A DNA stretch of 24,370 bases from CAYLLE01 sp964384485. Its GTDB lineage: Bacteria; Spirochaetota; Spirochaetia; CAYLLE01. The notes under the pieces were generated by a model. That model did no database searches, had not been told where the DNA came from, and saw nothing but the letters and a program-made list of their open reading frames with translations. Shown here one piece after another: positions 14,650-22,339 of this stretch. The stretch covers positions 1 through 24,370 of the forward strand of contig CAYLLE010000041.1 of assembly GCA_964384485.1 (NCBI GenBank). The letters run 5' to 3'. The stretch's first letter is position 1, and each line of letters opens with the position of its first letter. The position numbers and the translations under genes were made by a program.

Positions 14650-17121
14650 TTAATACGTTTCCCTCAGGTGGCGGAACACCAGAGAATCTACCGGATCATC
14701 TTTTCCCTTAATAATCCGCCGGAAGGGAAGCGCCTTTTCTTCTCCGGGTAAAACGGTAACTCCATTTTCAGCAAACCGCACCTGTCCGCCGGGAGTATCA
14801 AAAAAACAGTGAAACACCGGTTTATCCGTCCGTACCACCACCGCTTCCGTCCCGTTCCTGTCCTCTACACTCCAGGTCACCCGGGCCTTCTGAAGCGGCG
14901 ACCGCTTAGGAGGTACAAGAAACAGTGTATTTTCAGCGGAATAATCCTGGTCTGAATATCTTATATGACAGAATATGTTTTCCGGATTGTCGGGAAAATC
15001 CTCCGGCGGCACGGTACTGATACATGAGGCTGATCCGCTCCCGGTTTCCGCCGGATACGTTTCGTCAGAAAGGACCTCTCCGGTAAACCGGATAAACCGG
15101 ACCGTCATGGTACCGGAACAGGGAGCGGCAAGGTCGTTCTGGATATATACGCGCACGGAACCGTCCGGTCCCAAATACGCCGCCGGGTGAAGGGGTTCAA
15201 AGAAACGCTTTGCCGTGTAATGGAGCAATTTCCATCGGCCGCTGTATTCAATGGAAGACCAGGAACTGACCGGCCAAAGGTCGTTGAGCTGCCAATAGAC
15301 AGCTCCCATACAGAGGGGGCGGTTGGACCGCCAATACTCAACAGCAGTTTTAATAGCTTCCGACTGCTGCACTTGACTAAGATAGAGCGTTTCGGAGAAT
15401 CCTTTCGGAATACGGTAATATCTGCAGATAGTTTCAAAAATGATGGTGTTTCCCCGCCGGTGGCGCTGATGATGCTCCATCACCGGTGCTGTCGGGTTAA
15501 AGCCGTCTTCCCGGGCAAAGGAGGCGACCGACTCCATGGAGGGGTATGACTGAAAACCGAACTCGGAGCAGAACCGGGGAATCACGTCGTAATAGGCGGA
15601 GAAATCTTTACCTTCATGCCAGACACTCCAGTAGTGCATGTCACCCCTGGTATCATCATGCCAGTTGTCGGAGTAGTCTCCAGGGCCGCCGCAGGGAGAA
15701 CTGGGCCAGAAACTCCGGGAAGGATCTTCCTTCCGCACCGTGCTGCCCACCGCGCCTTCATTAAGCCGGTCGTAATCAACCAAATACCGGTCCCGGTTTT
15801 TTACTGATTCTTCAAACCACTTTAAAGCGCCGAGATTTTCGTTGTTGCCGCACCACAAGACAATGGACGGATGGGTTTTTAGTCTTCGGACCTGATAAGA
15901 GACCTCTTTCCGTACCGAATTTAAAAAACCGCTGTCCCCGGGATACAGAGCACAAGCGAACATCATATCGTGCCATATCATGATGCCTAAACGGTCGCAG
16001 AGTTCATAAAAAATATCCTGTTCATATTGGCCGCCTCCCCAAATCCTGACCATGTTCATATGAGCTTCTACCATGCTTTCGAGTAGGTACTTATATCGGT
16101 CCTTAGTCTGTCTGGACGGGAGTGCGTCTAAGGGGATCCAGTTCGCGCCTTTGCAGAAGATGTCTCTGCCGTTGATCCGGAAGCTCATGCTCAGTCCGGC
16201 GTCATCCTCACGGGATATTAATTCCAGGTTTCTGAATCCGATCTGCTTTGTCGTTTCATCTTCCCCCAGAAGTATCCGCAGGGGGTAGAGATTCTGGTCC
16301 CCCTCGCCGGCGGGCCACCACCGTTCCACTCCGCTGCATGTGAAAAATCCTTCGATTCTGTTTTCCCCGGGTTGGACAGGGATTTCACGGTTTATTACGG
16401 TGTTGTCCCGGAAAACAGCCCGGAAAGGAATTACATCTTCCCGCGCCGCGTGATATACAGCCGAAAGATCCACTCTCCAGTGATCTTCTCCGGTTTCGGC
16501 AGGTACAGCGGAAACCGTTTCGGCATATCCGTTTTCACGAACTTCCAGTCTCATACTTCCGTAAATACCTGATACCATAAGGCAGGGCCCCCAGTCCCAT
16601 CCTGAATGGCACTGCACTTTCCTAATCAGGTTACGGTGCGGAGACTGTACCGGCTGTACCGTGTGAGGGATGGGATACGGAAGCCGGGAAGTCCGTTTCT
16701 TCGCCTCCGTTTCGGGGGCGTAAATTTTTACCCGGATTTCGTTTTGTCCGGGTTTTACAAGACCGGTTACCCGGAGTTCGGAGGGAAAGAACATATTGTC
16801 AAATGAACCGGCCGGTTTCCCGTTGATAACGATATCACACACCGTATCCACGCTTTCAAACCGGAGAAAAGCCTCGGTACCGTCGAGAAAATCTTCTGAT
16901 ATCTGCACATTTTTGATGAATTCCCAATCGGTCCTGCCGATCCACTGCAAACTCAGTTCTTCTTTTTCCCAGTACGGATCTTTTATGACCCCCGCGGCTA
17001 ATAGACCCGAATGGGTATCACCAGGCAGCTGGATATCCACCGACACTTTTCCGTCCGCGGATTTCATCTTCCATAATCCGGATATATCAATTGATTTCAA
17101 AATCTCCGCCTCCCTGTTCAT
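14650..17121 (-). CDS. Glycoside hydrolase family 2 beta-mannosidase
   Basis: An 823-residue GH2 enzyme of the beta-mannosidase type, releasing mannose from the non-reducing end of beta-mannosides. The N-terminal jelly-roll domain shows Gly-Leu-Trp and Leu-Pro-Gly-Asp-Thr-His (about 15-38), then Gly-Trp-Asp-Trp-Gly-Pro (174-179), typical of beta-mannosidases. An Ig-like domain and the TIM barrel follow. Glu428 in Cys-Gly-Asn-Asn-Glu-Asn is the expected acid/base and Glu520 in Cys-Ser-Glu-Phe-Gly-Phe the nucleophile. Tyr-Trp-Gln-Leu-Asn-Asp-Leu-Trp-Pro (609-617) lines the active site. There is no signal peptide, so it acts in the cytoplasm on imported oligosaccharides. The ATG at 17121 lacks a ribosome site. 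A TTG at 17100 (residue 8) has GGGAGG 8 bases upstream and gives a more usual N-terminus, so it is a serious alternative. Confidence 0.92.
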   Translation of the reverse strand: MNREAEILKSIDISGLWKMKSADGKVSVDIQLPGDTHSGLLAAGVIKDPYWEKEELSLQWIGRTDWEFIKNVQISEDFLDGTEAFLRFESVDTVCDIVINGKPAGSFDNMFFPSELRVTGLVKPGQNEIRVKIYAPETEAKKRTSRLPYPIPHTVQPVQSPHRNLIRKVQCHSGWDWGPCLMVSGIYGSMRLEVRENGYAETVSAVPAETGEDHWRVDLSAVYHAAREDVIPFRAVFRDNTVINREIPVQPGENRIEGFFTCSGVERWWPAGEGDQNLYPLRILLGEDETTKQIGFRNLELISREDDAGLSMSFRINGRDIFCKGANWIPLDALPSRQTKDRYKYLLESMVEAHMNMVRIWGGGQYEQDIFYELCDRLGIMIWHDMMFACALYPGDSGFLNSVRKEVSYQVRRLKTHPSIVLWCGNNENLGALKWFEESVKNRDRYLVDYDRLNEGAVGSTVRKEDPSRSFWPSSPCGGPGDYSDNWHDDTRGDMHYWSVWHEGKDFSAYYDVIPRFCSEFGFQSYPSMESVASFAREDGFNPTAPVMEHHQRHRRGNTIIFETICRYYRIPKGFSETLYLSQVQQSEAIKTAVEYWRSNRPLCMGAVYWQLNDLWPVSSWSSIEYSGRWKLLHYTAKRFFEPLHPAAYLGPDGSVRVYIQNDLAAPCSGTMTVRFIRFTGEVLSDETYPAETGSGSASCISTVPPEDFPDNPENIFCHIRYSDQDYSAENTLFLVPPKRSPLQKARVTWSVEDRNGTEAVVVRTDKPVFHCFFDTPGGQVRFAENGVTVLPGEEKALPFRRIIKGKDDPVDSLVFRHLRETY

Positions 17122-17149
17122 TTCTTGTTTGTTTGTGTATTATTCCCGA

Positions 17150-17178
17150 AGTATATCGAAATTTTTACACTTTTACAA
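17150..17178 (-). promoter_or_regulatory. Candidate promoter for the beta-mannosidase
   Basis: On the minus strand TTGTAA (17178-17173, 4 of 6) and TATACT (17155-17150, 5 of 6) are 17 bases apart. The expected start is near 17143, giving a leader of about 22 bases to the ATG or 43 to the TTG. The same 65-base interval must also hold the promoter of the divergent metallophosphoesterase, for which I see only weak matches. Confidence 0.45.
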
Positions 17179-17186
17179 AATAGAAA

Positions 17187-18245
17187 ATGAGAAAAGAAGA
17201 AAGCAGTTTCCACAACCTTCAGGAATTGTATGATGAAGCGGTCAACTTTAAACTCAACCGTTCCTCCCGGTATATCATTTTAAGCGATCTCCATCTTGGC
17301 AACGGCGGGAGAACCGATGACTTCAGGGAGAACGGAGAAATGGTTATCCGGATACTAAAAGAGTATTACTTCGACCGGGACTATACCCTGATACTGAACG
17401 GTGATATCGAGGAACTGCAGAAATTTACCCTGGCCAGCATCAGAAAACGGTGGGCAGATTTTTATGAGCTTCTCGATCTCTACCGCAATTCCGAACGCCT
17501 TGTCAGGATTGTGGGAAATCATGATCTTACCCTTCTGACTAAACCGAAGGAAGATTTGGAAGCACGGCAGGCTTTAAAGCTTTCTTATAAAGATAATTCC
17601 CTGTTCATTTTTCACGGCCATCAGACATCACCTTCATACATTAAATACCACCGCTGGATCGGTTTTGTCCTCCGTTACCTGGCCAATCCGCTCCGCATCA
17701 GGAACTATTCCGTCTCCCACGACAGTCTTAAAAAATTTAAAACTGAAGAACGGGCGTATAATTTCGCCGCCGCCAGAAAAATTCTGGCCGTAATCGGCCA
17801 CACCCACCGGCCGCTGTTTGAATCACTTTCTAAAGAGGATACTATCCGTTTTAAAATCGAAAAATACTGCCGGAAATATCCGGAAGCTTCGGAAAAGAAC
17901 AGAACAAAAATCGAAAACCTGATAAACCGGTACAAACAGGAACTGCATATCATAGCCAGATCAAAGCCGGAAAGGGAACTTAAAAACAGCCTTTATAACA
18001 GCACCCTGCTGGTACCATGCGTATTTAATTCGGGATGCGGAATCGGGAAAAGCGGTTTCACCGCTCTGGAGGTAAAAAAGGAAACCATTGGTCTTGTTCA
18101 TTGGTTTGACAGGAACCGGAGCGAAAAATATCTGACCTACAATAATCACGACGCGAAACAGCTTGGGGATACCGATTTTTACCGGGTTATTCTAAAACGG
18201 GACGCTCTGCAGTACATCTTTTCGAGAATTTTTCTCCTGTCCTGA
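17187..18245 (+). CDS. Calcineurin-like metallophosphoesterase
   Basis: A 352-residue two-metal phosphoesterase. All motif blocks are present: Asp34-Leu-His36, Gly-Asp73, Gly-Asn111-His112-Asp, His143-Gly-His145 and Gly-His205-Thr-His207, which ligate the di-metal centre. Between the last block and the closing strands (Asn-Ser-Gly-Cys-Gly ... Gly-Phe-Thr-Ala-Leu-Glu-Val, about 280-295) lies a basic, helical insert of some 60 residues. It is cytoplasmic by sequence. The overall pattern resembles large uncharacterised phosphoesterases more than LpxH, and the substrate is unknown. It is divergent from the beta-mannosidase. No ribosome site precedes ATG 17187, so the start is uncertain, although the first motif begins only 30 residues in. 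Confidence 0.85.
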   Translation: MRKEESSFHNLQELYDEAVNFKLNRSSRYIILSDLHLGNGGRTDDFRENGEMVIRILKEYYFDRDYTLILNGDIEELQKFTLASIRKRWADFYELLDLYRNSERLVRIVGNHDLTLLTKPKEDLEARQALKLSYKDNSLFIFHGHQTSPSYIKYHRWIGFVLRYLANPLRIRNYSVSHDSLKKFKTEERAYNFAAARKILAVIGHTHRPLFESLSKEDTIRFKIEKYCRKYPEASEKNRTKIENLINRYKQELHIIARSKPERELKNSLYNSTLLVPCVFNSGCGIGKSGFTALEVKKETIGLVHWFDRNRSEKYLTYNNHDAKQLGDTDFYRVILKRDALQYIFSRIFLLS

Positions 18246-18273
18246 GACTCTTTCAGTTGGCGATCGGAAATAT

Positions 18274-18286
18274 TAGTATAATACTA
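18274..18286. promoter_or_regulatory. Perfect palindrome over the -10 region of the osmoprotectant operon
   Basis: TAGTATAATACTA is a perfect 6+1+6 inverted repeat. It contains TATAAT (18277-18282), 33 bases upstream of ATG 18315. No -35 box lies at normal spacing (TTGGCG at 18257 is only 14 bases away). The site could be an operator over the promoter or a chance A/T palindrome. Confidence 0.4.
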
Positions 18287-18314
18287 TAGTAAGGAAAAAC
18301 AGGAGGTGTTTGAT

Positions 18315-19256
18315 ATGAAACTACACAGCAAATTGTTCTTGGTTATTGTCGTCGTTGGACTTATTTTCCTACTTTATGCCGGCGGAGGTCAGGAGGAAAC
18401 AGATAATCGGGAACCCATTACTGTCGCATCAAAGATCGATACCGAGGGGGCACTTCTCGGGCAGATGATTGTGCATATGCTCCGGGACGCTGGATATGAG
18501 GTCATCGATAAGACCGAATTCGGGACTACCGATGTAATCCGAAAGGCGATAAAAAGCGGAGAAATTGATATTTATCCCGAATATACCGGAAACGGGGGGT
18601 ATTTCTTCGATTCGGCGGACAGTGATGTCTGGCATGATCCGGAAGAGGGATACGCCACAGTCAAAGAAAAGGATAAAGAAGAGAACAATATCGTCTGGCT
18701 TGAACCGGCTTCCGCGAACAACACCTGGGCAATCGCTACCCGGAAAGAACTGGCAGACCGGGAGAATCTGACAACGTTGGAAGATTTCGCCGGATATGTA
18801 AACGACGGCGGCCGGGTTAAACTCGCGGCTTCCGAAGAATTTGCTTCCCGGTCCGACGTACTGCCCGCTTTCGAAGAGGCGTATGGATTCAACCTTGAAA
18901 GGGACCAGCTGCTCCTGCTTTCCGGCGGAAATACCGCCCAGACCGAAAAAGCGGCTTCTCAGGGAACGGACGACGTAAACTTCGCGATGGCATACGGAAC
19001 TGACGGCACTTTAGCCGCTCTGGATTTGGTGGTCCTGGAAGACACCAAGGGTGTGCAGCCTATTTATCAGCCCACGCCAATTGTACGGCAGAAGGTACTC
19101 GACACGTATCCCGAAATAGACGATATCCTCAATCCCGTTTTTAAGACCCTGGATCTGGAAACACTGCAGAACCTTAACGGCATGATTGTCGTACAGGGAA
19201 GGATCGCGTCGGATGTAGCCCGGGAATACCTGAAACAGGAAGGTTTCCTGGAGTAG
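18315..19256 (+). CDS. osmF: Osmoprotectant ABC transporter substrate-binding protein (YehZ/OsmF-like)
   Basis: A 313-residue periplasmic binding protein of the OpuAC/quaternary-amine type, closest in pattern to YehZ (OsmF), which binds glycine betaine or related compounds. I choose ATG 18315 because AGGAGG (18301-18306) lies 8 bases upstream; the GTG at 18306 overlaps that site. A hydrophobic signal segment (about 5-22) ends in Leu-Leu-Tyr-Ala-Gly-Gly-Gly-Gln-Glu-Glu with no lipobox Cys, so it is probably cut by signal peptidase I or left anchored. The mature part shows Thr-Glu-Gly-Ala-Leu-Leu-Gly-Gln, Tyr-Pro-Glu-Tyr-Thr-Gly-Asn-Gly, Asn-Asn-Thr-Trp-Ala-Ile-Ala and Gln-Pro-Thr-Pro-Ile-Val, as expected for the family. 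It is first in the four-gene operon. Confidence 0.88.
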   Translation: MKLHSKLFLVIVVVGLIFLLYAGGGQEETDNREPITVASKIDTEGALLGQMIVHMLRDAGYEVIDKTEFGTTDVIRKAIKSGEIDIYPEYTGNGGYFFDSADSDVWHDPEEGYATVKEKDKEENNIVWLEPASANNTWAIATRKELADRENLTTLEDFAGYVNDGGRVKLAASEEFASRSDVLPAFEEAYGFNLERDQLLLLSGGNTAQTEKAASQGTDDVNFAMAYGTDGTLAALDLVVLEDTKGVQPIYQPTPIVRQKVLDTYPEIDDILNPVFKTLDLETLQNLNGMIVVQGRIASDVAREYLKQEGFLE

Positions 19257-19260
19257 CAGA

Positions 19261-19276
19261 CTGCGGTATACTGCAG
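19261..19276. repeat. Imperfect 16-base palindrome before the permease start
   Basis: CTGCGGTATACTGCAG is symmetrical at 14 of 16 positions. It fills the gap between the binding-protein stop and ATG 19279, exactly where a ribosome site would be expected and is missing. It could form a small mRNA hairpin that lowers permease translation relative to the binding protein. Confidence 0.4.
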
Positions 19277-19278
19277 TA

Positions 19279-20460
19279 ATGACTAATAAACTGATTAAAT
19301 TGGGGGCTGCCGGGTCTGTAACCGCAGCCCTCTCGCTTATTTTTCCTTTCTTTCTCATCAAGGAAAACAGGATTGCTCCCGGACAGGGAAAGCAGCTTTG
19401 GGAAATAACCGCGCCGGAAGAAACGGTACTATTCGTTCTCCTGATTATTTTGCCCCTGGTTTCGGTTATCGTCATTAAAAAGGAACGTGTTAGAGCTCTG
19501 GTGATGGGTATACTGGGACTATGCATCCTTCTTTTGGTTTTTACCGCCGCCGGCTTTTGGCTTCCCCGTTTTTCCGGTTCCGTGGGTGAGTACGGACGGA
19601 TATCCATGGGATTCGGGATTTGGATGTCCGCGTTCGCCGGTTATCTGCTTATCGCGTCATCTCTCAAAGTTCTGCACAAGAAACTGCTCAAATGGTGCCT
19701 TATTACCGCCGCGGCCGCAGGAGTTATTATAATCACAGCATCTGGTCATCTGGACGGATTTTCGGTGCTCCAGGAGTACCAGAACCGGAGCGGCCGGTTC
19801 CTCCGGGAGTTGGGTACCCACCTCTTTCTTTCCGGAACAGCCGTCGGTATAGCCGCTTTGATCGGTATACCACTGGGTGTTTGGGCGTACCGGAGCGGCA
19901 GATCGGAAAAGGGGATCTTCCTGGTGGTAAACTCAGTTCAGACTATACCCAGTCTGGCCCTGTTCGGAATCATGGTAGCCCCCCTGTCATTTTTATCCCA
20001 GAATGTTCCGTTTCTCCGGGAAATGGGAATCAGGGGGATCGGAAATACCCCCGCCCTTATCGCCTTGAGCCTTTACGCGCTCCTGCCGGTCACCAGAAAT
20101 ACTTTTACCAGTCTGGAAATCATCGACAAGAGTATGCTCGACGCGGGAAAAGGGATGGGCATGGGGTCGTCCCAGCTTTTAAAACAGGTGGAACTCCCCC
20201 TGTCCCTGCCGGTTGTATTAAACGGGATACGTACCGCTTTGGTTCAGGCCATCGGAAACACAGCGGTAGCCGCCCTTATCGGTGCCGGCGGATTCGGGGT
20301 GTTTGTTTTCCAGGGGCTCGGACAATCGGTGCCGGATCTTATCCTGCTGGGAACAATTCCGGTTATTTTCCTTGCCGTCCTTGCCGACAGGATAATGTCC
20401 GGAATTGTAACCCTGGCTACACCGAAAGGAATAAGGAAACAGAGGGAGGAACAGCACTGA
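19279..20460 (+). CDS. yehY: Osmoprotectant ABC transporter permease, long form (YehY-like)
   Basis: A 393-residue inner-membrane permease. The first 170 residues hold about five extra hydrophobic segments, as in YehY. The standard binding-protein-dependent permease domain follows from about residue 175, with the cytoplasmic EAA-type loop Asp-Lys-Ser-Met-Leu-Asp-Ala-Gly-Lys-Gly-Met-Gly-Met-Gly (about 276-289) and Ile-Gly-Ala-Gly-Gly-Phe-Gly (about 334-340). It forms the channel together with the shorter permease encoded by the fourth gene. It lies 22 bases after the binding protein and has no recognisable ribosome site. Its stop overlaps the ATPase start by one base. Confidence 0.9.
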   Translation: MTNKLIKLGAAGSVTAALSLIFPFFLIKENRIAPGQGKQLWEITAPEETVLFVLLIILPLVSVIVIKKERVRALVMGILGLCILLLVFTAAGFWLPRFSGSVGEYGRISMGFGIWMSAFAGYLLIASSLKVLHKKLLKWCLITAAAAGVIIITASGHLDGFSVLQEYQNRSGRFLRELGTHLFLSGTAVGIAALIGIPLGVWAYRSGRSEKGIFLVVNSVQTIPSLALFGIMVAPLSFLSQNVPFLREMGIRGIGNTPALIALSLYALLPVTRNTFTSLEIIDKSMLDAGKGMGMGSSQLLKQVELPLSLPVVLNGIRTALVQAIGNTAVAALIGAGGFGVFVFQGLGQSVPDLILLGTIPVIFLAVLADRIMSGIVTLATPKGIRKQREEQH

Positions 20461-21569
20461 TGATTTCCTTACATGATTTAAAGAAAGCCTACGGAAAGAC
20501 CGTCGCGGTGGACGGAATCACCTTTACCGTGGATGAAGGGCAGGTCTGTGTGATGATAGGTCCCTCCGGATGCGGGAAATCCACAACAATGCGGCTCATC
20601 AATAGGATGATCGAACCTACTTCAGGAAAAATTGAAGTTAAAGGGAAGGGAGTCAGGAGCTTCAATCCCCAGGAACTCAGAAGGATGATGGGATACGTTA
20701 TCCAGCAGGTCGGTTTATTTCCCCACATGTCTGTCTCGCGGAACGTATCCGTAGTCCCCAGGCTCCTGGGGTGGTCCAAAGAACGGATAAACAAACGGGT
20801 TGATGAACTGCTGGACCTAATCGGACTTGATCCGGATGACTACCGGAACAAGTTCCCCCATCAGCTCTCAGGCGGAGAAGCCCAGCGTGTTGGAGTCGCC
20901 CGGGCACTGGCGGCGGACCCGCCGATACTGCTCATGGACGAACCCTTCGGAGCAGTTGACCCCCTTAACCGGATCGTGCTGCAGACCGAATTTTCCCGGA
21001 TACAGCGGGAGCTCAAGAAAACTGTTCTCTTTGTTACTCATGATCTTGACGAAGCCATCAAGCTTGGAGACAAGATTGTGTTGATCCGCGCGGGAAAGGT
21101 TGTACAGGAGGGACCGCCGGAAACAATTTTAGCCGACCCGGCAGGGAAATTTGTCCGGGATTTTGTCGGAACCGACAGAGCCTTAAAACGGCTCTCCCGG
21201 TTCACCGTTGGAAATTTCATGCATGGCACATCTTCTATTTCAAGGGATTCATTAGACCGGGCTGATGTTCCGGACGACAAGATCGGTGATAAATGCAATC
21301 CCAGGTTTCTGTGGGTCACCGATTCCGCGGGAAAGGTTACCGGCTGGATAAACCGGGATGTTCTGGATAAATCAGGAAATATAGAAGAAGCGTTTACCGA
21401 AGTAAATCCCAAAGAGTATCCCCTCCGTGAATACGGCACCATGCGGGAAGCTCTAGCAAGGATACTGGCGGAAAGCAGCAAATGCCTTCCCGTAGTCGAC
21501 AAATCGGGCATTCTTAAAGGAGAACTGTGTCTTAAGGATGTGGAAGAGCTTGCCATGGAGAATCAATGA
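20460..21569 (+). CDS. yehX: Osmoprotectant ABC transporter ATPase with CBS domain (YehX-like)
   Basis: A 369-residue ATPase of the glycine betaine/choline class. Walker A is Gly34-Pro-Ser-Gly-Cys-Gly-Lys40-Ser-Thr, the Q-loop Gln-Gln-Val-Gly-Leu-Phe-Pro follows at about 82-88, the signature Leu-Ser-Gly-Gly-Glu is at 136-140, Walker B Leu-Leu-Met-Asp-Glu at 157-161, and the switch His lies in Val-Thr-His-Asp. The C-terminal 120 residues include CBS-like sequence (Leu-Pro-Val-Val-Asp-Lys-Ser-Gly near 347), which in OpuA-type ATPases senses ionic strength. ATG 20460 overlaps the previous stop and is preceded by GGGAGGA. The same frame stays open for 840 bases upstream, but that stretch is the YehY-like coding region read out of frame. 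Its stop overlaps the next ATG (ATGA). Confidence 0.93.
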   Translation: MISLHDLKKAYGKTVAVDGITFTVDEGQVCVMIGPSGCGKSTTMRLINRMIEPTSGKIEVKGKGVRSFNPQELRRMMGYVIQQVGLFPHMSVSRNVSVVPRLLGWSKERINKRVDELLDLIGLDPDDYRNKFPHQLSGGEAQRVGVARALAADPPILLMDEPFGAVDPLNRIVLQTEFSRIQRELKKTVLFVTHDLDEAIKLGDKIVLIRAGKVVQEGPPETILADPAGKFVRDFVGTDRALKRLSRFTVGNFMHGTSSISRDSLDRADVPDDKIGDKCNPRFLWVTDSAGKVTGWINRDVLDKSGNIEEAFTEVNPKEYPLREYGTMREALARILAESSKCLPVVDKSGILKGELCLKDVEELAMENQ

Positions 21570-22339
21570 TCGGCACCGGAGATAACAGAAAATTACTGCG
21601 AAGCTGGATTATATTCAGTATTTTGTCGGGACTCTTTATCCTCATCATATTCCTTCCGGGTATATGGCGGGCAGGTCTCGAATCTCTGTTTCCTACGGAA
21701 CGGGAGGTGCTTTTCGCCAGAGCTTCTTTGCCGGTCCTGGTAATTGAACATCTCGTACTTGTATTTATTTCCAGTTCAATAGCGGTTTCCGTCGGGATCA
21801 TCACGGGAATTGCCGTAACCCGGCCCTGGGGCAGGGATTTTCTTGATATCGTAAACGATTTAAGCTCGCTTGGTCAAACCATTCCGCCGGTAGCGGTCCT
21901 TTTCCTTGCGGTGCCGTTGATCGGGTTCGGAACAAAACCCACCGTCGTCGCCCTGGTACTGTACAGCATGCTGCCGGTCATCAGAAATACCATTTCCGGT
22001 ATAGAATCGGTCAATCCGGTATCAAAGGATGCCGCGTTCGGTATGGGTATGAAACGTTCCCACGTTCTGCGGAAGATTGAACTGCCCATCGCGATGCGTG
22101 TGATATTCGCGGGAATCAGAATATCCGTGGTCATAAACATCGGTACGGCGACGATAGGGGCAACGGTCGGAGCAGGGGGACTGGGAACTCCGATCGTTTC
22201 CGGCTTGGTCAGGGAAAATCCCGCGATAGTACTTCAGGGAGCGCTGACATCGGCCCTTTTGGCCCTGCTCATAGACCGGCTGCTGGCTCTCGTTGAAAAA
22301 ACCTTCTTTCCGTCCCCCTGGCGCGATCAGTCTGCCTGA
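21566..22339 (+). CDS. yehW: Osmoprotectant ABC transporter permease, short form (YehW-like)
   Basis: A 257-residue inner-membrane permease, second channel subunit. A first helix at about 14-36 precedes the standard permease domain with Gly-Gln-Thr-Ile-Pro-Pro-Val-Ala (about 107-114), the EAA-type loop Ser-Lys-Asp-Ala-Ala-Phe-Gly-Met-Gly-Met (about 152-161) and Val-Gly-Ala-Gly-Gly-Leu-Gly (about 201-207). Length matches YehW. Its ATG overlaps the ATPase stop by four bases, showing translational coupling. The gene order binding protein, long permease, ATPase, short permease equals E. coli yehZYXW. Its 3' end overlaps the converging flavoprotein gene by 13 bases. Confidence 0.92.
   Translation: MIGTGDNRKLLRSWIIFSILSGLFILIIFLPGIWRAGLESLFPTEREVLFARASLPVLVIEHLVLVFISSSIAVSVGIITGIAVTRPWGRDFLDIVNDLSSLGQTIPPVAVLFLAVPLIGFGTKPTVVALVLYSMLPVIRNTISGIESVNPVSKDAAFGMGMKRSHVLRKIELPIAMRVIFAGIRISVVINIGTATIGATVGAGGLGTPIVSGLVRENPAIVLQGALTSALLALLIDRLLALVEKTFFPSPWRDQSA

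Noticed and set aside
19620..20459. A 280-codon open stretch upstream of, and in frame with, the YehX-like ATPase
   Set aside because: It is the YehY-like permease region read out of frame; the residues look non-protein-like, and the ATPase has a clear ATG and ribosome site at 20460.
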